A DNA stretch of 64,000 nt from Geodermatophilus sp. TF02-6 (GTDB taxonomy: Bacteria > Actinomycetota > Actinomycetes > Mycobacteriales > Geodermatophilaceae): contig NZ_QOHF01000007.1 of the NCBI RefSeq assembly GCF_003319115.1, forward strand, positions 1 to 64,000, written 5' to 3'. Position numbers and translations under genes: made by a program. The notes beneath the pieces were generated by a model. It made no database searches, was not told where the DNA came from, and worked only from the letters and a program-made list of their open reading frames with translations. Below, in pieces: positions 50,965-59,666 of this stretch. Position 1 is the first letter of the stretch. Each line of letters begins with the position of its first letter.

Positions 50965-51823
50965 GACGGGCTCCCCGGGGAGTCGGTGCGGTGGTGGACG
51001 GCGGCCGGGGCGGGGCTGTCCTCCTCGCCGGAACCCAGGTAGGCCCGGATGACCTCGGGGTCGGCCTGCACCTCGGCGGGGGTGCCGTCGGCGATCCGGC
51101 GGCCGAAGTCCAGGACGGTGACCCGGTCGGCCAGGGACATGACCATGCCCATGTCGTGCTCGACCAGGATGACCGAGATCTCCAGCGCGGCCCGGATCTC
51201 GCGGATCGCCTCGGCCATGCGGGCGGTCTCCTCCGCGTTCATCCCGGCCACGGGCTCGTCGAGCAGCAGCAGCCGGGGTTCGGTGCACAGCGCCCGCGCC
51301 ACCTCGACCCGCTTCTGGTCGCCGTAGGAGAGGACGCCGACCGGGGTGTGCAGCTCGTCGCCGATGTCGAGGAACTCGGCGATCTCCCGGATCCGCTCGC
51401 CGTGCACCCGCCCCTCCCGGGTGGCCCGGGGCAGCCGCAGCCCGGAGGAGAGGAACCCCGCCCTCGTCAGGTGGTGCCGGCCGAGCATGAGGTTCTCGGC
51501 CACCGTCTGGGCGCCGGAGAGCGCGATGTTCTGGAACGCCCGGGCCACGCCGACGTCGGCGATCTGGAACGGCCGCATCCGGTCGAGCCGGGCGTCGCCG
51601 AAGCGGACCTCGCCCTCGCTGGCCCGGTAGACCCCCGACAGGACGTTGAACATCGTCGACTTGCCGGCGCCGTTGGGCCCGATGACGGCGTGGATGGTCC
51701 CCGGAGCGACCGTGAAGGACACGTCGTTCAGCGCCCGGATCGCCCCGAACCGGACGCTGACGTGCTCGACCTCGAGCGGGGCGACGTCGGTGCGGGGGGC
51801 CGCCCGCTCGGCGCCGGCCGCGC

Positions 51824-51827
<4 letters not shown>
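50961..51827 (-). CDS. livG: LivG-type ABC ATPase
   Basis: 288 aa from GTG 51827. Walker A GPNGAGKSTM, Q-loop VARAFQNIALS, signature region VLSYGDQKRVEVARAL (LSYGD instead of LSGGQ, a usual LivG variant), Walker B LLLLDEPVAGMN, H-switch VEHDM. The C terminus extends with an acidic/Ser tail. Overlaps the LivF stop by 4 nt. Confidence 0.92.
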
Positions 51828-52624
<797 letters not shown>

Positions 52625-52865
52625 GCGGGCTCCGGCCGTGCGGAGGCCTCCGCGGTCGGGGCACCTGGACCGGACCCGGGTGATCTGGAGCACATGGCGG
52701 GACACTGTAAGCGGACGGCGTCCCACCGGAACCCCGACGCGGTGTTTCGTGACCTCCAGGTGATCTGGGTCCCCCGCGTGGGGGACCGGGCGTCGGCCGC
52801 GGTCGGAGGTGTCGCCGCCGGTCAGCGCCGGGCGCGGCGCAGCCCGCGACGGGCGCTCCCGGCCG

Positions 52866-53282
52866 TCAGGCGGCGCTGCCGGCGCCGGGGGCGACGAGCT
52901 CGACGCCGAGCAGCTCCCACAGCCCCGTGATCTGCAGCGGCCGGACGACCGCTCGGCCGGACGCGAGCACGCGCAGCCGCACGCCCCGCTCGGACGCCTC
53001 GCGGTGGGCGCGGGCCAGCACGCACAGGCCGGCCGAGTCCAGGAAGGTCACCCCGTCGAGGTCGACGGTCAGGGCGGGGGCGTCGAACGCGGCGTCGACC
53101 GCGGCCTGCAGGGAGGGGGCGGTGCAGGCGTCGACCTCGCCGGTCACGGTGACGACGACGCCCGCGGCGGAGGTGGTCACGTCGATGGACACGAGCTCGT
53201 CGGTGGGCACGAGCTCATCGATGGACACGAGCTCGTCGGTGGGCACGAGCTCGTCGGTGGACGGGAGGGAGACAGCGGTCAC
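52866..53282 (-). CDS. STAS-domain anti-anti-sigma protein
   Basis: 138 aa. Residues about 40-135 form a STAS fold with VTVTGEVDACTAPSLQAAV, VDLDGVTFLDSAGLCVLARA (the phosphorylatable Ser in DSAG) and VLASGRAVVRPLQITGL, typical of anti-sigma antagonists of the SpoIIAA/RsbV type. The N-terminal 35 residues are tandem repeats (see the repeat entry) and not part of the fold. GTG 53282 follows GAGAGG. Possibly a target of the RsbP-like phosphatase 18 kb away. Confidence 0.83.
   Translation of the reverse strand: MTAVSLPSTDELVPTDELVSIDELVPTDELVSIDVTTSAAGVVVTVTGEVDACTAPSLQAAVDAAFDAPALTVDLDGVTFLDSAGLCVLARAHREASERGVRLRVLASGRAVVRPLQITGLWELLGVELVAPGAGSAA
53181..53252 (-). repeat. 36-bp tandem repeat inside the STAS gene
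   Basis: Two 18-bp units alternate (GTCGATGGACACGAGCTC and GTCGGTGGGCACGAGCTC) in an A-B-A-B order, plus a partial unit. They encode repeats of TDELV/IDELV in the N-terminal arm. Being in frame, the copy number could change without a frameshift. Confidence 0.85.
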
Positions 53283-53543
53283 GGAACGCCTCTCGGGGAG
53301 AGCGAACCCGTACGAGGACCACGGCAGGAGTGCCGGGGTGCGGCGCGGAGTCCGGGCTGTGCCGCGGCTGACCTGTTGAACCGCTGCCTGCGACGGTAGA
53401 GAGTGGAGCGCATCAAATCAAGGTCGGCCGGAGCGGGCGGACCGGGATCGAGGTCCGCCGCAGCGGGGGCGCAGGGTCGTGGTCTGCGGCGGCGGCCCGC
53501 GCGGGCCGCCGCCGCCGTCCCGCGGGCGGGGATACTGGTCGTC

Positions 53544-53834
53544 GTGTCGAAGCGGTTGACGGTGTGGGGCGGGGTCTGGCTGGCTGTGTCGGTCGCGGCC
53601 TTCCTGCTGCTCGACCCGATCCTCGCCTCGTTCATCGCCATCGTCGGGCTGTGCCTGTGGGTGGTGGCGCTGATGGCCAGTGACTGGGACCGGCACTCCA
53701 CCTTCGAGCAGCGCGAGCTCGCCCGCGCCCGCCGCCGCGCGGCGCAGCGGGAGAAGACCAAGGAGGCGCGCGCCAGGGACCGCGCCCGCTGGGAGGCCCA
53801 CCAGCAGCGCAAGGGCGACCGCTCCGCCCAGTAG
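53544..53834 (+). CDS. Small membrane protein with basic helical tail
   Basis: 96 aa from GTG 53544. Two hydrophobic segments (TVWGGVWLAVSVAAFLLL and ASFIAIVGLCLWVVAL) and a long Arg/Ala/Glu-rich tail (RELARARRRAAQREKTKEAR) that should be helical and cytoplasmic. No family recognised, though small actinobacterial proteins of this kind are frequent. Confidence 0.6.
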   Translation: MSKRLTVWGGVWLAVSVAAFLLLDPILASFIAIVGLCLWVVALMASDWDRHSTFEQRELARARRRAAQREKTKEARARDRARWEAHQQRKGDRSAQ

Positions 53835-54053
53835 CCCCACCACCGGTCGACCTCCGCGGTGTCCGCCCGGGAAAACCGGTCGACACCGCGGCGCCGTCGT
53901 CCCTACGGTCGCCGCCATGCGGTCCTGAGCTCCCCCGAGCGACGTACCCCGCGGGTCGAGCCGACGCTCCCCGCCGTCCGCGCCCCCCTTGCTCTCCCCG
54001 GCTGCGCGCAGCCCCGCCCTCCTCCCGGAGGCCCTCGTGTCCCGGAGGCCCTC

Positions 54054-54428
54054 GTGTCCCGTCCGCACCGCACCCTCGACGGCGCCCCCACCACCGCCCG
54101 CGCCGCGCTGCCCGAGGCGGAGGCGGCCGCCTTCGACCGCCTCGCCGGCGCCGTCCTCGCCCGACCCGGTGCCGCGCTCGGCGCCGTCCTCCGCGCCACC
54201 CTGCCCGGCACCGCCGGCGTCCGCTGGCTGCGGACGGCGGGCCTGCCGCCGACCGCCCGGCCGGCGGACCTGACCACCGAGCAGTGGCTGTCGCTGTACC
54301 GCTGCTGGTCCGGGGCGGGGCACGCCCCGTCGCCGGGCGCCCCGGGGGGTCGCGGCCATGGCTCGCCCGCCCACCCGTCGGCGCACGGCCACGCGCCCGG
54401 GGCGATGGCGATCCCGCGCTGGCAGTAG
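54054..54428 (+). CDS. Putative remnant with rRNA-dimethyltransferase-like C-terminal domain
   Basis: 124 aa from GTG 54054, which follows GGAGG. Residues about 25-85 resemble the C-terminal helical domain of KsgA/Erm-type rRNA adenine dimethyltransferases (FDRLAGAVLA..., then WLRTAGLPPTARPADLTTEQ), while the methyltransferase domain is absent. The tail is His/Gly/Pro rich (HGSPAHPSAHGHAPG). The segment just upstream contains an 18-bp direct repeat including the start (GGAGGCCCTCGTGTCCC twice, 54026-54059). Most likely a decayed gene or a small orphan; low certainty. Confidence 0.35.
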   Translation: MSRPHRTLDGAPTTARAALPEAEAAAFDRLAGAVLARPGAALGAVLRATLPGTAGVRWLRTAGLPPTARPADLTTEQWLSLYRCWSGAGHAPSPGAPGGRGHGSPAHPSAHGHAPGAMAIPRWQ

Positions 54429-54431
54429 TAG

Positions 54432-54487
54432 AAGGACCCCGTCCTCCCCACCCTTCGCAGGCTCAGGGCGGGACCCGGGACGGGGCC
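54432..54487 (+). repeat. C-rich repeat family 3, copy
   Basis: AAGGACCCCGTCCTCCCCAC followed by the CTTCGCAGGCTCAGGGCGGG variant of the family; just upstream of a family-1 palindrome at 54503. Confidence 0.7.
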
Positions 54488-54502
54488 ACCCCCTCGGGCG
54501 GT

Positions 54503-54568
54503 GATCATGGGGGTGTTGCCGCCGACACGTGCGGACACGCCGCACGCGCCGGCAACAACCCCATGATC
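54503..54568. repeat. Dispersed palindrome family 1, copy 4
   Basis: 18-bp arms with one mismatch (54503-54520 and 54551-54568). The loop has the inverted order (CCGACACGTGCGGACACGCC), as in copy 3. Located between convergent genes (orphan ORF + and sacsin-like gene -). Confidence 0.82.
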
Positions 54569-54642
54569 GACTTCGGCAGGGTGGGGCGGGGTGGGGTGGG
54601 TCAGGGCGGGGCAGGGGGCGGTGGGGCGGGGCGGGGCGCGCC

Positions 54643-57600
54643 CTACAGATCGACGGCGTCCTCGGCGGCGAGCGCGCCGGCGCGGTCGGGGTGCGCGAAC
54701 GCCTCGGTCAGGGCCTGCCGCAGCGGCCACGCCCCGGCCCGCCAGGCCAGCGCCCGGCCGAACGCGGCGGGGGTGCCGTCGACGTGGTCCACCCCGGCGG
54801 ACCCGCGGCCGGCGGCCGGCCACCACGCCACCGTCCGGCCGCCGGCCCGCAGCGGCTCGTGGACGGCGACCTCGCCGGTCAGGTGCGCGACGCCGAGCCG
54901 GGCGGCGGCCAGCCCGGCCCCCGGCAGCTCGGCCCAGCGCAGCGTGCGGACCGGCCGGCTCTCCACCGTCGCCCGCACCACCTCACCGGCCAGCGGGAGG
55001 TCGAGCAGGTCGGCCACCGGGCCCGCTGCACCCCCGGCCGGCACCGGCGCGTCGTCGAGCAGCGGCACCAGCCAGGGGGCGTCGAGGACGACCGCGTCGG
55101 CGGCCGGCACCACCCGGTCGGGCGCGACCCGCACCCGCTCCGGCGGTGGCACGTCCATGCCGTCGAGCGCCGCGGCCAGCCGGGCGTGGACGGTGCGCAG
55201 CACGGCGGGGACGACCGTGCGCCGCGGGTCCCCGAGCCGGTCGAGCAGGTCCAGCGCGCCGTCGACGTCGGCCAGCACGTCGGCCACCGTCGCCGGCGGG
55301 CGCAGCAGGTCGAGCAGGGCCGGGTCGGCCTCGGCCGGGTCGTACAGGCCCTGCAGCTGCGTGCTCTCCGGGTGCCGCAGCCGGTCGGGCCGGCGCCCGC
55401 CGAGCACCGGGTGGGTGGACAGCCACCAGCGCAGGTAGCCCGGTACCGCCACCCCGTCGAGGACGACGTCGGCCCAGGCCTGGCCCGGCAGCGCGGCCAG
55501 CAGCGGCAGCGCCCGCGGCCAGTCGGCGACCAGCTCCAGGTCGCGGACGGCGGTCAGCGGCGGCCAGTCCGGTGCCGGGACGCCGGCGGGCAGCCGGTCG
55601 AGGACGGCGTCGGCCCAGTCCGCGGTGCCGTCGACGTCGAGGTCGTCGGGGTCCTCGGCGGACACCGGCGCGAACCCGTCGAGCACGCCGACCGCGCGGA
55701 GGACGGCGGGGTCGGCGTCCACCGCGGGGCCGAGCGTGCCCAGCGCGCCGGGCGCCAGCACCGCGGCGAACGGCGACCCGGGCAGCACCAGCTCCCCCGC
55801 CGGCGCCCACCCGCCCTCGGCGTCGGGCAGCGCCAGCTCGGCCAGCCAGGGCAGCTCCCCCGGCGCGGGACCGGCGGCGGCGACCAGCGTGAGGACGGCG
55901 TCGGCGAGCTCGGCCGGGTCGGTGTCGGCGTCCCAGCGGTCCTCCACCGCGTCCATCGCGGCCTCGACCGCGGCCCGCACCCCGAGGTCGGCGAGCACGC
56001 CCGCGGCGGTCGCCGGCCGCGCGCCCAGGCGCTCGAGCAGCCGGCGGGCGGCGGGCGGCGCGACCGCCCCGGGGTCGGCCAGCCGCAGCCCCAGCGGGCC
56101 GAGCCGCCGCACGGGCAGGCCGGCATCGGGCAGCAGCACCCCGGCCGGGCCGTGCGCGGTGCGGCCGTCGGCGAGCGGGACGGGGAGCGCCGCCAGCTCC
56201 TCCCGGTCGGCGCCGTCGAGGGCCGCGTAGAGCCGTGCCCACCACGCCGGTGGGCGGGCGGTGCCGCGCACCGCCTCCACGACTTCGGCCGTGCGGACCC
56301 GGCGCACGCCCAGGGCGGCCAGCGCCGGAGCGTCGGTGCGGCGGGACCAGCCGGCCGGCAGCAGCCCGGGCACCACGTCGGTGAGCGCGGCGACCCGCTC
56401 CTCGGTCGGCTCGGTGAGCACGGCGGCCCGGCCGGGGGACTGCCGCACGTCCTCGTGCCCGGCGACCGGCAGCCACGCGGTCTCGCGCAGCCGCTCCAGC
56501 GCCGCGGTGCCCAGCGCCGCGTCGAGCTCGGCGCCGGCCAGCCCGACCCGGGGCACCAGCGCGAGCACCGAGCCGTCCCCGCCCACCCCGCCGGCCAGCC
56601 CGGCGAGCAGGTCGGCGTAGGCGCGGGCGGCCTCGACGACCAGCGCGTCGGTGACCGGGCCGGGCAGCACGTGCCGCCGGTCGGGGCCCAGCGGGAGGGG
56701 GGCGATCAGCCGGGCCGGGAGGGCGAGGGGCTCGTCGCTGGGCGTGGGGGCGTGCACCTGCTGCGGCAGGGGCAGCGGCACCGGGCGGCCGTCGTCGTCC
56801 AGCGGCACGGCCCAGGTGACGGTGTACCCGCGCCGGTCGCGCTCCTCGACCGGCCGCTCGGCGAGCAGCTCGGCGGCCAGCACGCCGCTGCGGCGGGCCA
56901 GCCGCCAGGTGGTCGTCCGGCCGTCGTCGGTGAGGTCGGCGTCGCCGTCCCGGTGGCGCACCGCCAGCGACCGGGGGACGCCGTCGACGACGACGTCGAG
57001 CTCGGCCAGCCCGGGCAGCGCCAGCAGCAGCGTGGCGTCGAGCTGCTCCAGGGCGGTCCGGACGGCGGTCCGCGACCCGGCGCGCAGCGGCAGCACCACC
57101 TCGGTGGCCCAGCCCCCTGTCGTAGAGCCCTCTGTCGTAGAGCCCTCTGTCGTAGAGCCCTCTGTCGTAGAGCCCGCCGGCGGCGCCCCCTCGGCCGGCC
57201 ACGGCAGCCGCAGCACCGGCACCGCGCCGCCGCGGCGGGCCAGCTCGTCGGCCAGCGCGGGTACCGCCGCCACCTCGGCGCGGGTGCGCGCGGCGCTGAA
57301 GGCGACCCCGCCGCTCGTCGAGCGCACCTGCGGTTCGTCGCTGACCGCCAGGACGGCGGCGAAACCGACCCCGAACCGGCCGATGGTGTCGACCGTCGGC
57401 CCACCCTCGACTCCGGAGCGGCCGACCGTGTCGACCTCGTCGCGCTTGGCCGAGGCGCGCAGCGAGGCCAGCCCCTGCACCCCGGCGGCGTCCAGCGGCG
57501 CGCCGGTGTTGGCCGCGCGCAGCACCTCGCCCCCGGCGCCGTCGTCGGCCAGCTCCAGCCGCAACCGGCCGGGCAGCCCGGCGCGGGCGGCGGCGTCGGC

Positions 57601-57903
57601 GGCGTTCTGGGCGAGCTCGACGAGCAGCCGGTCGCGGTAACCGCCCCGGACCAGGTCCTCCTCGGCGTTGGCGTCCTCGCGGAAGCGCGCCGGGGAGTCG
57701 GCCCAGGCGGCGAGCACCCGCCGCCGCAGCTCGGCGGTGTGGAACGGGTCGGGCGCCTCGGAGGCCTCGCGGGGGTCGGGCGTCTCCGAGGCCTCGCGGG
57801 GGTCGGGCGTCTCCGAGGCATCGAAGGGATCGGGCGTCTCCGAGGCATCGAAGGGATTGGGCGTCTCCGAGGCATCGAAGGGATCGGGCACGGCGGTCAG
57901 CAT
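54643..57903 (-). CDS. Giant sacsin-like HATPase protein with two in-frame tandem repeats
   Basis: 1086 aa from ATG 57903. After a repeat-rich N terminus (PDPFDASET-type), a GHKL/Hsp90-type ATPase opens with RDRLLVELAQNAADAAARAG (N-box with the Mg2+-binding Asn), TIGRFGVGFAAVLAVSDEPQ (G-box) and VVLPLRAGSR; this is the sacsin N-terminal ATP-binding-like domain. The remaining 700 residues are Ala/Leu/Pro rich with no recognised domain. Family members in actinobacteria are about 1000 aa and of unknown function. The PPK2 gene starts 45 bp away, divergent. Predicted cytosolic. Confidence 0.78.
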   Translation of the reverse strand: MLTAVPDPFDASETPNPFDASETPDPFDASETPDPREASETPDPREASEAPDPFHTAELRRRVLAAWADSPARFREDANAEEDLVRGGYRDRLLVELAQNAADAAARAGLPGRLRLELADDGAGGEVLRAANTGAPLDAAGVQGLASLRASAKRDEVDTVGRSGVEGGPTVDTIGRFGVGFAAVLAVSDEPQVRSTSGGVAFSAARTRAEVAAVPALADELARRGGAVPVLRLPWPAEGAPPAGSTTEGSTTEGSTTEGSTTGGWATEVVLPLRAGSRTAVRTALEQLDATLLLALPGLAELDVVVDGVPRSLAVRHRDGDADLTDDGRTTTWRLARRSGVLAAELLAERPVEERDRRGYTVTWAVPLDDDGRPVPLPLPQQVHAPTPSDEPLALPARLIAPLPLGPDRRHVLPGPVTDALVVEAARAYADLLAGLAGGVGGDGSVLALVPRVGLAGAELDAALGTAALERLRETAWLPVAGHEDVRQSPGRAAVLTEPTEERVAALTDVVPGLLPAGWSRRTDAPALAALGVRRVRTAEVVEAVRGTARPPAWWARLYAALDGADREELAALPVPLADGRTAHGPAGVLLPDAGLPVRRLGPLGLRLADPGAVAPPAARRLLERLGARPATAAGVLADLGVRAAVEAAMDAVEDRWDADTDPAELADAVLTLVAAAGPAPGELPWLAELALPDAEGGWAPAGELVLPGSPFAAVLAPGALGTLGPAVDADPAVLRAVGVLDGFAPVSAEDPDDLDVDGTADWADAVLDRLPAGVPAPDWPPLTAVRDLELVADWPRALPLLAALPGQAWADVVLDGVAVPGYLRWWLSTHPVLGGRRPDRLRHPESTQLQGLYDPAEADPALLDLLRPPATVADVLADVDGALDLLDRLGDPRRTVVPAVLRTVHARLAAALDGMDVPPPERVRVAPDRVVPAADAVVLDAPWLVPLLDDAPVPAGGAAGPVADLLDLPLAGEVVRATVESRPVRTLRWAELPGAGLAAARLGVAHLTGEVAVHEPLRAGGRTVAWWPAAGRGSAGVDHVDGTPAAFGRALAWRAGAWPLRQALTEAFAHPDRAGALAAEDAVDL
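57114..57174 (-). repeat. 15-bp tandem repeat in the sacsin-like gene
   Basis: Four units of CTCTGTCGTAGAGCC-type sequence in frame, coding the protein repeat GSTTE. They lie between two strands of the ATPase part, so they extend a loop. Confidence 0.85.
57746..57890 (-). repeat. 27-bp tandem repeat at the 5' end of the sacsin-like gene
   Basis: Five 27-bp units (for example TCGGGCGTCTCCGAGGCCTC) coding 9-residue repeats PDPFDASET or PDPREASET. They form the disordered N terminus. In frame, so copy number can vary without loss of the gene. Confidence 0.85.
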
Positions 57904-57948
57904 CCCAGCGGGCGTGCGAGGGGCCCGTTGCCGGGTACCCCGGAGACC

Positions 57949-58881
57949 GTGAGCGAGATTGATGTCTCGAGATACCGGCTGCAGGCCCTGCCGGACGAGG
58001 ACTCCGACGAGGACTGGGACGACGACGGCGAGCTGTTCGGCCCCGACGGCAAGCGGGTCGAGACCTGGCGCGAGGGCTACCCGTACGCCGAGCGGCTGCC
58101 CCGCCCGGCCTACGAGCACGAGAAGCGCCGGCTGCAGATCCAGCTGCTGCGGCTGCAGAGCTGGGTCAAGGACACCGGGCAGAAGCTGGTGATCGTGTTC
58201 GAGGGGCGCGACGCCGCCGGGAAGGGCGGCACCATCAAACGGTTCACCGAGCACCTCAACCCGCGCGGCGCCCGGGTGGTGGCGCTGGACAAGCCGTCGG
58301 AGCGCGAGCAGACCCAGTGGTACTTCCAGCGCTACGTGCAGCACCTGCCGGCGGCCGGCGAGATCGTGCTGTTCGACCGGTCCTGGTACAACCGCGCCGG
58401 CGTCGAGCGGGTGATGGGCTACTGCACCGACGAGCAGTACAGGCGGTTCATGCGCCAGGCGCCGGAGTTCGAGCGGATGCTGGTCGACAGCGGCATCCGG
58501 CTGGTCAAGTTCTGGTTCTCGGTGTCCCGCCGCGAGCAGCGCACCCGGTTCATCGTCCGGCGGATCGACCCGGTGCGGCAGTGGAAGCTCTCCCCCACCG
58601 ACCTGGCCTCCCTGGACCGGTGGGACGACTACACCGCGGCCAAGGAGGCGATGTTCGCCGCCACCGACACCGAGTGGGCGCCGTGGACGGTGATCAGGAG
58701 CAACGACAAGAAGCGGGCCCGGCTGGAGGCGCTGCGGTACGTGCTGTGGACCGTGCCGTACACGGACGAGGACGCGTCGGTGGTCGGCTCGCCCGACCCG
58801 AACATCGTCGTGGCGGCGGCCGACGTGCTGGAGGCCGACCGCGAGGCGCTGGAGCGCGAGGACCTGCTGGCGGCCCGGTGA
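57949..58881 (+). CDS. ppk2: Polyphosphate kinase 2
   Basis: 310 aa from GTG 57949. PPK2 class: Walker A-like FEGRDAAGKGGTIKRF, the DRSWYNRAGVERVMG lid and substrate region, REQRTRFIVRR, PVRQWKLSPTDLASL and DTEWAPWTVI. An acidic N-terminal extension (SDEDWDDDG) precedes the core. Single-domain PPK2 enzymes use polyphosphate to phosphorylate nucleoside diphosphates. Its promoter must share the 45-bp gap with the divergent sacsin-like gene. Confidence 0.93.
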   Translation: MSEIDVSRYRLQALPDEDSDEDWDDDGELFGPDGKRVETWREGYPYAERLPRPAYEHEKRRLQIQLLRLQSWVKDTGQKLVIVFEGRDAAGKGGTIKRFTEHLNPRGARVVALDKPSEREQTQWYFQRYVQHLPAAGEIVLFDRSWYNRAGVERVMGYCTDEQYRRFMRQAPEFERMLVDSGIRLVKFWFSVSRREQRTRFIVRRIDPVRQWKLSPTDLASLDRWDDYTAAKEAMFAATDTEWAPWTVIRSNDKKRARLEALRYVLWTVPYTDEDASVVGSPDPNIVVAAADVLEADREALEREDLLAAR

Positions 58882-58964
58882 TCGAGCGCCGGACCCGCAG
58901 CAGCGGGAGCCCCGGTCACCGGGTCACCGCCACCGGAGGGAGCCCGTGCCGCAGCCCTCACGGG

Positions 58965-59186
58965 TCAGGTCTCCCGGGAGCTGGGGAACTGCGAGTCGTG
59001 CATGACGTCGACGACGGAGCGCCCGGAGCGCACCGCGGCGACCATGTCCCGCTCGCGGGCGGCGATCCGTTCGGCGAGCTCGACGACCTGCTCGGCGCCC
59101 TCCTGCGCGACGACCACCGCCCCGCAGGTGTCCAGCGCCGCCGGCCGGGCCAGCAGCGAGGCAGGCCCGGCCGGGCCTGCCGTCAT
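58965..59186 (-). pseudogene. C-terminal remnant of an RraA-type protein
   Basis: 73 codons starting at an ATG that overlaps the stop of the MaoC gene by one base. The sequence GAVVVAQEGAEQVVELAERI, then ERDMVAAVRSGRSVVDVM, is the final strand and helix of RraA/demethylmenaquinone-methyltransferase-fold proteins; the N-terminal 150 residues are missing. Might still be translated as the last ORF of the operon. Confidence 0.5.
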
Positions 59187-59650
59187 CAGACGTACTGCCG
59201 GACCACGATGGTCGCCACGCACGCGGGCTTGGTGCCGCCCTCGGTTTCGAAGGTGACCGTCTGCTGGATCTGCACCCCGCCGGTGATCTCGGTGACCTCG
59301 TCGACGACGGCCTTGGCGCGCAGCTTGCTGCCCACCGGCACCGGCGAGGGGAAGCGCACCTTCTCTGTGCCGTAGTTGACGCCCATCGAGAAACCGGTGG
59401 TCTCGGTCAGCTGCGGCAGGAACCGCGGGACGAGCGAGAGGGTCAGGTAGCCGTGGGCGATCGGGCCGCCGAAGGGGCTCTCCCGCTTGGCGCGCTCGAC
59501 GTCGACGTGGATCCACTGGTGGTCACCGGTGGCGTCGGCGAAGAGGTTCACCATGTCCTGGGTGATCTCGACCCAGTCGGTGGGGCCGAGCTCCTGGCCG
59601 ACGAGGCCCTTGACGCCCTCGACGCCGTCGACGGTGGTGGGGGTGGCCAT
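59186..59650 (-). CDS. MaoC-like enoyl-CoA hydratase
   Basis: 154 aa single hot-dog domain. Catalytic block FADATGDHQWIHVDVERAK (D and H of the hydratase 2 motif), then SPFGGPIAHGYLTLSLVPRF. ATG 59650 is 16 bp before the stop of the upstream acyl-CoA ligase gene on the minus strand. Hydrates enoyl-CoA to (R)-3-hydroxyacyl-CoA; fits the SDR in the same operon. Confidence 0.9.
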   Translation of the reverse strand: MATPTTVDGVEGVKGLVGQELGPTDWVEITQDMVNLFADATGDHQWIHVDVERAKRESPFGGPIAHGYLTLSLVPRFLPQLTETTGFSMGVNYGTEKVRFPSPVPVGSKLRAKAVVDEVTEITGGVQIQQTVTFETEGGTKPACVATIVVRQYV

Positions 59651-59666
59651 GGGTTCTCTCCTGTCC

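Noticed and set aside
53181-53252. CRISPR-like array
   Set aside because: Units are contiguous, without unique spacers, and encode protein repeats in frame.
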